From assembly GCA_017889635.1 (NCBI GenBank), contig JAGGAC010000005.1, positions 1 to 64,000 of the forward strand: DNA of 64,000 nucleotides, written 5' to 3'. Under the pieces are notes generated by a model that saw only the letters and a list, made by a program, of their open reading frames with translations, ran no database searches and was not told the DNA's origin. Origin of the DNA: Bacillota bacterium (GTDB taxonomy: Bacteria; Bacillota; Negativicutes; Sporomusales; CTSoil-080). Below, in pieces: positions 55,601 to 64,000 of the stretch (positions are counted from its first letter, which is position 1; each line of letters starts with the position of its first letter). The position numbers were made by a program, and so were the translations under genes.

Positions 55601-56237
55601 TCGTTTTTCTGGCACTTTCGCCTAACGGTTCCAGTTGCGTCTCTATTTCCGAAGTAATATCAAAAACGCGGTTAAGGTTATTCTCTGTATCATCTAATTT
55701 TCGGAGTGCATCCTTTTTACGATTTTTATATTTTATGATACCAGCCGCTTCTTCAAATAACAGTCGACGCTCATCGGCCTTGCTATTCAGCACCTCATCA
55801 ACCTTGTTCTGGCTGATAACAGTCATCGAATCCCGTCCTAATCCGGCATCAACTAACAGGTCATGGATGTCTTTCAGGCGGCAAGATGATTTATTAATAT
55901 AGTATTCACTATCCCCAGACCGAAAAACCCGTCGCGTAATAGTCACTTCATTAAAATCCAGCGCTAAAAGACCGTCACTGTTATCAAACACCAGCGTAAC
56001 TTCAGCTACCCCAAGCGGTCGCCGCTTAACACTGCCAGCAAAGATAACATCTTCCATTTTAGCGCCGCGCAAATTGCGAATATTCTGCTCGCCAAGCACC
56101 CATCGCACCGCATCAGAAATATTACTTTTGCCACTCCCGTTCGGCCCAACTATCGCTGTAATACCAGGTTTAAATTCTAATTCAGTCTTTTCGGCAAATG
56201 ATTTAAAACCATAGGCTTCCAGCTTCTTTAAAAGCAA
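52680..56237 (-). CDS. smc: Chromosome segregation protein SMC
   Basis: About 1185 residues from a TTG (56235-56237) giving LLKKLEAYGFKSFAEKT, as in B. subtilis Smc; an ATG five codons earlier is the alternative. Walker A is GPNGSGKSNISDAVRWVLGEQ. Long coiled coils flank a hinge (about 510-660, YEGFGRGVKSVLKS to GGSITGGSVGRREASFISR). The signature LLSGGERALTVIALLFAFL and Walker B PFCVLDEIDAALDEANV close the head. It compacts chromosomes with ScpA/B. A fork-like order smc-ftsY-ylxM-ffh is kept. Confidence 0.97.
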   Translation of the reverse strand: MLLKKLEAYGFKSFAEKTELEFKPGITAIVGPNGSGKSNISDAVRWVLGEQNIRNLRGAKMEDVIFAGSVKRRPLGVAEVTLVFDNSDGLLALDFNEVTITRRVFRSGDSEYYINKSSCRLKDIHDLLVDAGLGRDSMTVISQNKVDEVLNSKADERRLLFEEAAGIIKYKNRKKDALRKLDDTENNLNRVFDITSEIETQLEPLGESARKTTRYNELAQELTGCQVTLLLDKLSHAEKNQESVNLEKAALTDEETDVTARLAITETDKERLTDKLIDLDETIKSIENVINSTTTEIERMDGKAAVLTERTEQEHKSCERLEQEKKRLGMETEENQRMLESRREVLREKEGQEKELETTQASCEEKFQEVEDAIGVVERQIETAKDKNFDHMQELVTNKNTLRTLERDLEILRQRQGQLDKERQNFSNQLAESKGLLDNASAEQAALKQEQLRTNYLIGELTDQIQQQEKTLTKVVAEEAHQTGKIGETASRLKVLVNMQDEYEGFGRGVKSVLKSTAPWRHEVCGAVAQILTVPSEYVVAIETSLGGALQHIIVESDATAKAAIGLLKHQNLGRATFLPLNTIKVNRPREAERAAALSSGAIGFASDLVECEERYRPVVEYLLARTVVAKDIDAALGIARQQAFGVRIVTLDGELVSPGGSITGGSVGRREASFISRSNEIEVLKATVTEMETKRGEVRHQAENIRAKIAAHNNELSAAFNMRRTQELRQAELSVHAEKIGLDIKRLTLSIDTVAREVASSMTSSDAYATQITAAANQIAFLESRDVEHKRQLTDWQEELKGLQVSRERISATLTDSKIRLSALNQEINAIKENCEHYLQISGRLKGLLEAAVAEEQRVRSEIAKAKAELMVIAEKRELAAARNKEQQEQRNIASAAKLEVLAGQQKFEREIKELRRKNNALQSRRHEMELLEAKVGYEIEYCLEQLRETHALSIDEAKSLYRQDDHTALPAKIAELEDEIAMLGPVNPAAIEEFAKLKDRYEFLRTQYQDLAAAKDYLITIIKEIDSTMSRQFSEAFQKINTYFGELYVKLFGGGKAELELVDPDDLLNSGIEISVQPPGKKQQNLALLSGGERALTVIALLFAFLTHRPTPFCVLDEIDAALDEANVQRFSDFLRDYSKGTQFIIVTHRRGTMEAADVMHGVTMEESGISKLVSVKFVDRAG

Positions 56238-56275
56238 ATAACCACCCCGCATTTATATGGTTTCCAGTCACCAAG

Positions 56276-56305
56276 ATTTTACCACATAGCCTGAACTGTA
56301 TACAA
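56276..56305 (-). promoter_or_regulatory. Probable extended -10 promoter of smc
   Basis: On the minus strand TAAAAT preceded by TGG (extended -10) lies 18 bases after TTGTAT. Transcription would start about 30 bases before the SMC start codon, leaving a very short leader. Confidence 0.55.
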
Positions 56306-56461
56306 CAATAAAAACTAGTGGTAAAAATAAACTGCCCCCCCTAAAATAATTTCACTTTACAAAATTATCCTAGAAGGCGCAGTTTACCTAGCAGGATATT
56401 AAGTTTTTCACGCCAGTGCAACAAAATCTTGGTAAATTATTGGTAAAAAATGCTTACTTAA

Positions 56462-57043
56462 TTAATTCGAAAATATTGTACAAACATCACCGGTTTTAAC
56501 AAGAGCAGCATTAGCCTCGTCAGTATCCAGGTGGCATTCCAGGCTGGACGCATTCGTTACCCGAACATGCACTTTATCAAAAATCAGGCTCCTGTTTTCG
56601 TCGCCAACGCGAATTTTGACAAAATCATGATCCTTTAGCCCATACTGTTCAGCATCGACTGGAGTCATGTGAATATGACGGCGGGCAGCAATAACCCCAC
56701 TATGTAGTTCTACTTTTCCCTTGGGGCCAATAATTGTAATAGCGGCAGAACCATCTAGGTCTCCCGAATCTCTTACTGGTGGCTTAACACCTAATTTTGC
56801 GGCATCTGTAAGCGAAATCTCAACCTGAGTCTGCCCACGAACCGGTCCAAGAATTCGTACCTTTGGAAAAGTACTTTTCTCTCCCTGTAAATCAACAAAC
56901 TCCTGAGAAGCAAATTGACCGGGTTGGCTCAGCGCTTTAAAATTAGTTAACTCATACCCAGTACCAAAGAGTAACTCCAGATGCTCCTGGCTTAAATGAA
57001 TATGCCGGGCGGAAATTCCTACCGGAATCGGCGGTTTAGACAT
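56462..57043 (-). CDS. pduL: Phosphate propanoyl/acetyltransferase PduL
   Basis: A 193-residue phosphotransacylase of the PduL type, which swaps CoA and phosphate on acetyl or propionyl groups. Two similar halves each have a zinc-binding His motif (SARHIHLSQ; ARRHIHMTPVDAEQYG), plus VRILGPVRGQTQVEIS and VRDSGDLDGSAAI. No shell-targeting N-terminal peptide is visible, and no microcompartment genes are nearby. So it is probably a soluble acetate-pathway enzyme in place of Pta. Confidence 0.93.
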   Translation of the reverse strand: MSKPPIPVGISARHIHLSQEHLELLFGTGYELTNFKALSQPGQFASQEFVDLQGEKSTFPKVRILGPVRGQTQVEISLTDAAKLGVKPPVRDSGDLDGSAAITIIGPKGKVELHSGVIAARRHIHMTPVDAEQYGLKDHDFVKIRVGDENRSLIFDKVHVRVTNASSLECHLDTDEANAALVKTGDVCTIFSN

Positions 57044-57084
57044 AGTACAAATCCACTCCCTTTAGTGTGATTACTTCATGTTGG

Positions 57085-57108
57085 AAAAAAATACACTGGC
57101 GTGTGTAT
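57085..57108 (-). terminator. Possible terminator between the aminotransferase and pduL
   Basis: A short ATACAC/GTGTAT stem with a 6-base loop is followed by seven T on the minus strand. The stem is AT-rich, so strength is uncertain. Confidence 0.55.
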
Positions 57109-57171
57109 CCATCGCAACCTCTATATAAGGATGGCGGGAGCCATTGGAACACTTGGGACTAATATGCTGGA

Positions 57172-58335
57172 TTACCCCAGCCACTTGGTTATTCTCTCTA
57201 CCGCCAAGCGCAGTCTTTCTTCCGGCTGCACCAGCGCAAATCTTACATAACCTTCACCACAGGCCCCAAAGCCCACGCCTGGGATAACAGCAACCCCAGC
57301 CTCGTTGACAAGATCAACAACAAAATCAAAAGATAGCTGTTTTGTTGGAACCGGCGCCCAAATATACATCGAAGCCTTAGGCCGTGGCACTTTCCAACCA
57401 GCGGCCATAAGTCCGTCGACAATAATATCCCGTCGTCTTTGATATAATGCAGCCGTCTGGCGAACACAGTCATCAGGACCTCTTAATGCGGCTATAGCCG
57501 CCATTTGTACCGGGTAAAAAATCCCATAATCAAAGTTTGACTTGATTCGGCCCAATAATTCAATAGCCTTAGCATTGCCAACAACAAACCCAGCCCGACA
57601 TCCAGCCATACTGTAAGTCTTCGAAAGCGAATGAAACTCAATTGCCACATCTTTTGCTCCCGGAAAACTCAGAATACTGTCTGGTCGATAATCGTCAAAC
57701 ACCAATTCACTATATGCGAAATCATGGCACACTAAAATATGATGGCGTTTGGCAAAATCAATCACCTTTTGGAAAAACTCGCTAGGAGCTATTGCCGCCA
57801 GCGGATTATTGGGGTAGTTTAATATCATTATTTTTGCTCGCCTTAGCACGTCCAAGGGTATAGCATCAAGGTCAGGCAAATAATTATTAGCAGCAATTAA
57901 CGGCATCCGGTACAGCTCGGCATTAGCCGCTAGCGGCCCGGCGCTGAAAATAGGATAGCCGGGATCAGGTACCAGCACAACATCGCCTGGATTGACCAGG
58001 CAAAGCGCGATATGAGCTAACCCGTCTTGTGACCCCATAAGAGAGTGAACTTCAGTCTCCGGATCTAGTATAACGCCAAATTTTCGGTCATACCACGCTG
58101 CAACAGCTTCAAGAAAAGCCGACACACCTTTAGATAACGTATAACCATAATTGTTGGTATTTTCGATGCCTTCTTTTAAAGCCGCGATAATATGCGGCGC
58201 AGGCGCAAGATCAGGACTGCCAATACTAAGAGTTATAACATCCTTACCAATAGCATCCGCCTGTTTACGTAGTTCGTCAACCTGGCTGAAAATCGCGGAT
58301 GTCATTCCCTTCATCCTTATTGCCTCTTCCAGCAT
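57172..58335 (-). CDS. PLP-dependent class I/II aminotransferase (LL-DAP aminotransferase-like)
   Basis: About 387 residues from the ATG with AGAGGTG upstream. LSIGSPDLAPAPHIIAAL, the PLP pocket GSQDGLAHIALCLVNPGDVVLVPDPGYPIF, NYPNNPLAA, the Schiff-base Lys in HSLSKTYSMAGCRAGFVVG, and the carboxylate-binding Arg in YVRFALV are present. It looks like the LL-diaminopimelate/alanine aminotransferase group; the exact substrate cannot be told. It is preceded by a good promoter and is a single gene. Confidence 0.88.
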   Translation of the reverse strand: MLEEAIRMKGMTSAIFSQVDELRKQADAIGKDVITLSIGSPDLAPAPHIIAALKEGIENTNNYGYTLSKGVSAFLEAVAAWYDRKFGVILDPETEVHSLMGSQDGLAHIALCLVNPGDVVLVPDPGYPIFSAGPLAANAELYRMPLIAANNYLPDLDAIPLDVLRRAKIMILNYPNNPLAAIAPSEFFQKVIDFAKRHHILVCHDFAYSELVFDDYRPDSILSFPGAKDVAIEFHSLSKTYSMAGCRAGFVVGNAKAIELLGRIKSNFDYGIFYPVQMAAIAALRGPDDCVRQTAALYQRRRDIIVDGLMAAGWKVPRPKASMYIWAPVPTKQLSFDFVVDLVNEAGVAVIPGVGFGACGEGYVRFALVQPEERLRLAVERITKWLG

Positions 58336-58391
58336 TCTTTCACCTCTATGTTTACATAACATAATGCGCTACAATAGCCTGACACGTGTTC

Positions 58392-58420
58392 ATTATAACA
58401 CCATCTGCTGTATATTTCAC
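58392..58420 (-). promoter_or_regulatory. Promoter of the aminotransferase gene
   Basis: On the minus strand GTGAAA and TATAAT are separated by 17 bases; the start would be about 50 bases before the ATG. Confidence 0.6.
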
Positions 58421-58647
58421 CTGTTATAATGTTCTGACTTTAAACTGGTTTATTCTTCTATAGCACTTTAATTGCAATAAACTACGTGGTTTCCATTAGA
58501 TATCATGCTATTTTTAGTCAAAAGTTTATATTTTCAGATATTTTTAAAACCGGTCTAACGCCAGTTTAGGATAACCTTAATCGTTAATTGTTTAATTCAT
58601 AACACTTTGTGCTAACAAATAGATACGGTTATGCTTTTAACGAAAGT
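58421..58647. other. AT-rich intergenic stretch upstream of the aminotransferase
   Basis: No gene was seen here. A sequence at 58529-58543 (centre ttttcagat) differs at three positions from the CodY box consensus AATTTTCWGAAAATT and lies about 110 bases upstream of the aminotransferase promoter. The assignment is weak. Confidence 0.35.
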
Positions 58648-58694
58648 AAAAAAAGCCCAAGCTGTCGCTCTTAGTACGCGGACAGCTTGGGCTT
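58648..58694 (-). terminator. Intrinsic terminator after the aconitase-family gene
   Basis: A 14-base-pair perfect stem (AAGCCCAAGCTGTC / GACAGCTTGGGCTT) with a 14-base loop is followed by seven T on the minus strand. Confidence 0.93.
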
Positions 58695-58697
58695 AAC

Positions 58698-58801
58698 AAA
58701 AAGTTTTTCCTTCGCCAACTCTTCAGCTTCTTCATTTTCACAATCATGCTCAAGATAACCTTAGAAAGAAGCCTTCATGCTGAAACCGTTATGCTTCGTG
58801 T
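58698..58801 (-). other. Broken short reading frame between the hydratase and its terminator
   Basis: On the minus strand the stretch reads MKASF, a stop, then GYLEHDCENEEAEELAKEKLF and on into the terminator arm. No ribosome site precedes it and there is an in-frame stop, so it is probably not expressed. It may be the remains of a small acidic protein gene. Confidence 0.25.
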
Positions 58802-61132
58802 TTATTGAGCATAATAATTCATTAAACAGCCAGCCAAAATAATATCCCGGTCATCTTTAGATAAATTCTCAAGCTTTAATTCAATAGACGTCTTTCCTGT
58901 GTCATTAATGATAACTGCTGGTATCCTATCCAAATCATCAATGACCGCCTGACGAATTCCAGGAATAAAAACATAGTCGTTTACCTTAAGCTTAGCCTGA
59001 ACGCCCTCCTCAATAGTAAACGGCAGCATACCCCAGTTGATAAGATTGCTGCGATAACGTTTAGTAGCATATTCAATAGCAATATTAGCCTGCCCTCCCA
59101 GCACCTTCTGAGAAGAAGCAGCTTGTTCCCTAGCTGAACCGTCGCCAGGTTTGACAGCGAAGATTACACTGCCCAAACCGGTATCTTCAAAAAGCTGCAA
59201 GGGTTCCTGACCAGCTTCACCAATCAACTTGTAAATTTCTTGTAAGTCGTCAGACAACTTGCCTCCCAACGCCGCTTTTCGCCGTTCAAACTCAAGCTGT
59301 TGAATAGCTTTAGCCTTTCCGACATAAGCGGGATCCTTCCTGGACAACGCAAATTCCGCAAGCTTAAGTGGATTGGAACGATATGACGAAGTCTCGCCTG
59401 ACGGCATCAGCTCATCAGTAGTAGTAACCGGATCATGAATCACCGTTACCAGCTTAAGCAGTAAATTCTTCGGTAAAGCTATCATCTTCGGCCAATCGGC
59501 AATATTAGGTCCGAATTTCAGTTCCGCCTCTGGCTTAGCTAGGCCGAACCCTTGGTATACCCGTTTATTATATATATCAGTGTTAAAAGAGTAATCAGAC
59601 CTTACTGGCGTCACTTCAACCTCGGCTGCCGAAGTTAATATCCCGCCATTCAAAGCTGTCGCCGCTATTGACCGAGCATCCATAAGCGCTACCGATGCCA
59701 ACTGACCGCTAGCAGGCTTCGAACCTTCACGATTAGGGAAATTTCTTGTAACATGGCGAACACTCAAGCCATTATTGGCCGGAGTATCACCGGCACCAAA
59801 ACACGGTCCGCAGAAAGCACTCTTAATATTAGCGCCAGCCAGCACTAATTTTTCTATTGCCTTATTGGCAATCAGCCCCATGTATACCGGCTGACTGGCC
59901 GGATAAACATTCAGAGAAAACTCCCCATTGCCGACCGACTTATTATTTAATATCTCGGCCACTGCCGCAATATTTTCAAAGGTACCACCAGCGCAACCAG
60001 CAACTACCCCTTGATCAATCTTCAACTTCCCATTGACAACTTTATCAGCCAAGCTAAGCTTCAAATTAGGGCTCTCCAATTGTTTTTGCCCTTCGACTTC
60101 AACCGCATGGAGAATTTCTGCTGCATTTTTGTTAATCTCAGCAATAGTCCAAACATTGCTTGGATGAAATGGCAGAGCAATCATCGGTTCAACCTTGCTT
60201 AAATCAACCTTCACCAAGCCATCATAATAACTTACTTCACCCGGTTCCAGTTTTTTATATTCATCCGTTCGGCCATGCACCCGGTAAAAATCGGCTACTT
60301 TTTCATCAGTAACCCAAATTGACGACAAACAAGTAGTCTCCGTAGTCATCACGTCAATCCCGTTGCGATAATCAACTGAAAGCTTAGCAATCCCAGGACC
60401 AACAAACTCCAGCACTTTATTTTTTACAAACGAATTATTAAACACTGCCTTGATTATCGCCAGCGCCACATCCTGAGGCCCGACGCTAACCGCCGGTTCA
60501 CCTTCCAAGTAAACAGCTATCACTTCCGGCTTCGCCAAATCATAAGTCTTCTCCAAAATCTGTTTTACAAGTTCCGGTCCACCTTCACCAACCCCCATAG
60601 TCCCAAGAGCGCCATAACGGGTATGGCTGTCCGACCCAAGGATCATTTTGCCGCAGCCGGTCATCATCTCCCTCACATACTGGTGAATAACCGCCTGGTG
60701 CGCAGGAACATATATTCCCCCGTATTTGTGCGCCGCCGATAATCCAAACACATGATCATCTTCATTAATAGTGCCGCCAACCGCGCATAAGCTGTTGTGG
60801 CAATTAGTCAAAACATAGGGAACAGGAAATTTTTTTAGCCCGCTTGCTCGCGCGGTCTGGACTATCCCTACATAAGTAATATCGTGCGATGCCAACGCGT
60901 CAAACCGCAGTTTTAAATTATTCTCATCGCCCGACTTGTTATGGCAGCTTAAAATCTGATGGGCGATAGTTCCTTTACGTGCTTTATCCCTGCAGATAGC
61001 GTCGCTAGTCAAAGGAGCAATCCCCGCCTTATTCAAGCAACTATTAATTTCGTCAGCACCTAGTTTATCGGCATCCGCCATAAGTAAACTACCCTTTAAT
61101 AAAAAAACTCCCTTGTTCAATAGTTCAACCAT
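58802..61132 (-). CDS. Aconitase-family hydratase (YbhJ-like)
   Basis: A 776-residue member of the aconitase superfamily, with AAAGGAG before the ATG. Three Cys expected to hold a 4Fe-4S cluster are at about 380 ([13 protein letters not shown]), 441 and 444 ([12 protein letters not shown]). [23 protein letters not shown] and the C-terminal swivel block with [13 protein letters not shown] are typical. It resembles E. coli YbhJ more than AcnA/AcnB. The substrate is unproven: citrate/isocitrate or another hydroxyacid. It precedes no other TCA gene here. Confidence 0.85.
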   Translation of the reverse strand: MVELLNKGVFLLKGSLLMADADKLGADEINSCLNKAGIAPLTSDAICRDKARKGTIAHQILSCHNKSGDENNLKLRFDALASHDITYVGIVQTARASGLKKFPVPYVLTNCHNSLCAVGGTINEDDHVFGLSAAHKYGGIYVPAHQAVIHQYVREMMTGCGKMILGSDSHTRYGALGTMGVGEGGPELVKQILEKTYDLAKPEVIAVYLEGEPAVSVGPQDVALAIIKAVFNNSFVKNKVLEFVGPGIAKLSVDYRNGIDVMTTETTCLSSIWVTDEKVADFYRVHGRTDEYKKLEPGEVSYYDGLVKVDLSKVEPMIALPFHPSNVWTIAEINKNAAEILHAVEVEGQKQLESPNLKLSLADKVVNGKLKIDQGVVAGCAGGTFENIAAVAEILNNKSVGNGEFSLNVYPASQPVYMGLIANKAIEKLVLAGANIKSAFCGPCFGAGDTPANNGLSVRHVTRNFPNREGSKPASGQLASVALMDARSIAATALNGGILTSAAEVEVTPVRSDYSFNTDIYNKRVYQGFGLAKPEAELKFGPNIADWPKMIALPKNLLLKLVTVIHDPVTTTDELMPSGETSSYRSNPLKLAEFALSRKDPAYVGKAKAIQQLEFERRKAALGGKLSDDLQEIYKLIGEAGQEPLQLFEDTGLGSVIFAVKPGDGSAREQAASSQKVLGGQANIAIEYATKRYRSNLINWGMLPFTIEEGVQAKLKVNDYVFIPGIRQAVIDDLDRIPAVIINDTGKTSIELKLENLSKDDRDIILAGCLMNYYAQ

Positions 61133-61343
61133 ATAATTACTCCTTTAACTTAATCTACCCTTAACTTATCTCCTGATTTATATTATTTTAACAAATTATT
61201 TTGTTTATAGGTAGTACTGCTTTCGAATTAAGTTTAAAAACATGAAAAATCGTAAAAAACTTTGTAAAAAAAAACGCCAGGCAAATGCTAAAGCATTCAC
61301 CCGGCAGGCATGGTATCAAAATCACTTATTCAATTTACCATAA

Positions 61344-64000
61344 TTATCCTCTAGGACTATTTTTCACAAACCAATGCTCAACTGTATCCGCAAAATCTGC
61401 GGCCGCACAAGGTAAGCCAGACTCACAAGTTTCTTCCGCTGCTGCACTGCTCTTCTCTCCGACTACTCGAAGAATTTCAGCGATAATTTCAGCATTGGTT
61501 TTGCCAATACGGCTTGGTATAGCAGCATTAAGCTTCTGCGTACGCTTTTCGCTATTAGTATATGTGCCATCAGTCTCAGCAAACGTAGCCAGCGGCAACA
61601 CAACATCAGCCAATTTTGCAGTTTCAGTAAGAAATACATCCGCTACCATCGTAAATTCGCTTTCTTTTATGCTTAGCGCAGCATTGTTCACGCCGCAGCC
61701 CACTGGATCTTCGCCGAAAATTACGAAAGCGTCTTTAGCCTTACTGCAAGCTGCTTCAAAGCCCAAATCAATTGCACCTTGAGTATTAGCTTTACCGTGC
61801 ATTACCAGAAGCGACTTATCGGCCTTACCAGCAGCAAGAGCTAGGCCTGCAACAGCTTCAGCTTCATGGGCGCTGATATCTCCGCCAATAACGAAGACAG
61901 GTTTTTTAGCTCCGGCCAGCAGTTCTACCAACCGGGCCCTTTGCGCATGCTTTTCATTGTCGCCACATTCACAAGCTTTGGCCTCTTTACCACGGATAGC
62001 ATCAACGCAGCTATTTATAAAGCAGGTGATATTTTCTTGTTTTATAGCCATAACCTCGGTTGCATAACGAGTCATTTTGCTTGGCTGGTCATAAACCAGT
62101 ACAAGTTCAGCTCCCCTTTCGGCGGCTTCTTTGACCATTAATGCAGCCACTGGATTGACTTCTTTAATATCAAAGCCGATACAAGCAATAAAGTCAGCAG
62201 CTTTAAGTTCCTCATAAGTTGCAGTTTTTGCTTTATTACCAAGTGCTTTGGCAACACCAAAGGCGGCGGTCCGTAGACCAAAACTAGCCGGTTTAATATT
62301 AAAGGACTTTTGAGCCAGTTGTTTAACCAAAGACAACTCTTCGTTAGTAAGACGCTGGGATGCGTAAATCCCGGTTTTGCTGGATTTCTTCGTCAGCTTT
62401 TCACCAATCACCTGATAAGCTTCCTCCCAGGAAGCTGATACTAACTTACCGTTTTTGTTTATAAACGGCTGAGTCAACCGATCGGCAGCATTGATAAAGT
62501 CATTGCCAAATCTACCGCGGGTACAAAGATTACCATTATTTACACCTTGTCCTACTTGGGCAGTAGTCCTAACATACTGTCCAGCAGTAATATTTATTTC
62601 TAACGAACAGCCTGTACCACAGTAGTTACAAATAGTTGAAATTGTTTTTTCCACAAATGGACCTGGTTTGGGCAAATGTACCTTTTCAACAAGCGCGCCT
62701 ACCGGACAGCTTGACACGCACTGACCGCAAGACTCACAACGGGATTCTTCGGCAAAAGCCTTACCGAAGGACGGCGCAACAACAGTATTGTAGCCGCGTG
62801 AAATAAACCCAATAGCGCCAGCCCCCTGTAGTTCATGACATATTCTTACACAGCGACCACACATAATGCATTTGTTCTGGTCACGAGTAATAAACGGATG
62901 AGAATCATCTATTGGATGTTTGCTGATAGCTCCAGCTAAACGGTTTTGCTCAGCCTTATAGGTTGTAGCAAACTCCCTGAGCTTACATTCATGCACATCT
63001 TTACAGCCGCAAGACAGGCACCTTTCAGCCTCACGCCGCGCCTGTTCTTCGACAAAGCCGAGTTCAACTTCTTTAAAGTTGTGTTCGCGGGCTTTTTTAT
63101 CAAGCATCGGCATTTTTTCTTTAACAACTTTGGGTAGTTGCTCAAATTCTTCTTTATTCAGTTCCTTCAGTTTACCTTTTACATGGTTATATGCCGAAGC
63201 TAGTTTTTCCAGCTTCTGACCACGTACGAATTGATCAATTGCTAGCGCAGCCTGGCGGCCAGCTGCAATCGCAGCTATAGCGGTCTTGGGTCCGGTAACA
63301 ACATCACCGCCAGCAAAAACACCCTCAATATTAGTTGTCATGAGATCTTGATCAACTTGAATACGATTTCTAACAGCATTAAGCGCAAAATCAGAACTGA
63401 TAAATGAAAGATCCTGATCCTGGCCAATAGCCGCAATAACATAGTCACATTCTTCCACAAATTCTGAACCTGCAACCCGAACTGGACTGCGACGTCCTGA
63501 AGCATCCATTTCGCCAAGTTCCATCCGATACAATGTTAAGGCAACCCGGCCATTAATTTCAGCAACTTTATCTGTTGCGACAAGTTCTACAATATGAACG
63601 CCTTCAAATTCGGCTTCTTCTATTTCCATTTCATGCGCTGGCATTTCGGCTTTAGTACGACGATAAGCCATTTTCACTTCACTCGCACCAAGCCTGATTG
63701 CAGTTCTAGCAGCATCGACAGCAGTATTGCCGCCGCCAACAACAATTACTTTCTTGCCAGTCATATCCGCTGGTTGACCTAACCCAACCGTACCCAAAAA
63801 TTCAACACCGGCGAGAATGTTAGCAATGCCTTCTTCCCCGTCACACCCCAACTTTGTACCTACCTGCGATCCAACACCAAGAAAAATTGCAGCGTAGCCG
63901 TCTTTCTTCAGACTAGCGGTAGTCACGTCTTTACCAAAAGTAGTATTGTAACGAATCTCAACGCCTAGCGCTTTAATAAGATCAATTTCTTTATCCAAGA
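61344..64000 (-). CDS. NfnB/GltD-like and NuoG-like fused oxidoreductase (partial, 5' end off window)
   Basis: At least 884 residues are visible; the N-terminus lies beyond base 64000. The first 260 form an FAD/NAD(P)-binding GltD/NfnB-like module (KKVIVVGGGNTAVDAARTA, near 82-100; GVFAGGDVVTGPKTAIAAIAAGRQAA). Then come CLSCGCKDVHEC (327-338), two ferredoxin-like clusters CIMCGRCVRIC (377-387) and CESCGQCVSSCP (421-432), and a molybdopterin-oxidoreductase Fe-S domain (ICNYCGTGC...LCTRGRFG). A shortened NuoG-like tail ends in NSPRG. It resembles the large subunit of Sporomusa-type transhydrogenases; this is an inference. Confidence 0.85.
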   Translation of the reverse strand, partial: LDKEIDLIKALGVEIRYNTTFGKDVTTASLKKDGYAAIFLGVGSQVGTKLGCDGEEGIANILAGVEFLGTVGLGQPADMTGKKVIVVGGGNTAVDAARTAIRLGASEVKMAYRRTKAEMPAHEMEIEEAEFEGVHIVELVATDKVAEINGRVALTLYRMELGEMDASGRRSPVRVAGSEFVEECDYVIAAIGQDQDLSFISSDFALNAVRNRIQVDQDLMTTNIEGVFAGGDVVTGPKTAIAAIAAGRQAALAIDQFVRGQKLEKLASAYNHVKGKLKELNKEEFEQLPKVVKEKMPMLDKKAREHNFKEVELGFVEEQARREAERCLSCGCKDVHECKLREFATTYKAEQNRLAGAISKHPIDDSHPFITRDQNKCIMCGRCVRICHELQGAGAIGFISRGYNTVVAPSFGKAFAEESRCESCGQCVSSCPVGALVEKVHLPKPGPFVEKTISTICNYCGTGCSLEINITAGQYVRTTAQVGQGVNNGNLCTRGRFGNDFINAADRLTQPFINKNGKLVSASWEEAYQVIGEKLTKKSSKTGIYASQRLTNEELSLVKQLAQKSFNIKPASFGLRTAAFGVAKALGNKAKTATYEELKAADFIACIGFDIKEVNPVAALMVKEAAERGAELVLVYDQPSKMTRYATEVMAIKQENITCFINSCVDAIRGKEAKACECGDNEKHAQRARLVELLAGAKKPVFVIGGDISAHEAEAVAGLALAAGKADKSLLVMHGKANTQGAIDLGFEAACSKAKDAFVIFGEDPVGCGVNNAALSIKESEFTMVADVFLTETAKLADVVLPLATFAETDGTYTNSEKRTQKLNAAIPSRIGKTNAEIIAEILRVVGEKSSAAAEETCESGLPCAAADFADTVEHWFVKNSPRG

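Noticed and set aside
61285-61782. Plus-strand open frame opposite the fusion oxidoreductase
   Set aside because: Antisense to conserved coding sequence, with no start signal or family match.

Overview
The window is a nearly gap-free, almost entirely minus-strand stretch of a low-to-medium GC, endospore-lineage Firmicute chromosome. Gene order is very close to the Bacillus subtilis smc-ftsY-ylxM-ffh-rpsP-ylqCD-rimM-trmD-rplS-ylqF-rnhB-ylqG-ylqH ... dprA-topA-trmFO-xerC-hslVU-codY-flgB... block. Solitary pduL, a YbhJ-type aconitase, a CitS-type malate/citrate transporter and a large NfnB/NuoG-like fusion oxidoreductase suggest an anaerobe. I infer Negativicutes, perhaps a Sporomusa-like acetogen, with moderate confidence. 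No rRNA, tRNA, IS element, prophage or CRISPR array was seen.

Region 1 (1-17058) is a flagellar/chemotaxis operon read right to left: flgB-flgC-fliE-fliF-fliG-fliH-fliI-fliJ, a lytic transglycosylase, a MotE-like protein, fliK-flgD, a TIGR02530-like protein, flgE-flbD-motA-fliL-fliM-fliY-cheY-fliO-fliP-fliQ (cut by the window edge). motB is not beside motA. Region 2 (17317-25591) holds codY, hslUV, xerC, trmFO, topA and dprA, many with overlapping or TTG/GTG starts set by clear ribosome binding sites. Region 3 (25659-42330) sits where B. subtilis has sucCD. It contains an MGDG-synthase-like glycosyltransferase, folK-folB-folP, a stand-alone SIR2-domain protein, amt and a PII protein. It continues with a malate module (malic enzyme, 2HCT transporter, CitA/CitB-type two-component system), a metallophosphoesterase, comM, a YraN protein and an HD-GYP protein.

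Region 4 (42356-56237) returns to the conserved order: an FlhB-cytoplasmic-domain protein, a FliK-like protein, rnhB, rbgA, lepB, rplS, an RNA methyltransferase, trmD, rimM, ylqD, khpA, rpsP, ffh, ylxM, ftsY and smc. Region 5 (56462-64000) carries pduL, an aminotransferase, the aconitase-family hydratase and the fusion oxidoreductase, whose N-terminus lies beyond the window.

The most unusual signals are non-coding. (a) The 540-base gap between the PII gene and malic enzyme holds decayed sequence resembling the 3' ends of the intact malic enzyme and comM genes. (b) A terminator-like hairpin lies directly upstream of the PII start, and another lies between a good promoter and amt, suggesting attenuation of the nitrogen genes. 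(c) An rplS leader can hide its own ribosome binding site. (d) Paired inverted repeats precede the malate transporter. No clearly new multi-gene system was found; the stand-alone SIR2 protein, the fusion oxidoreductase and the two nitrogen leaders are the best candidates for follow-up.
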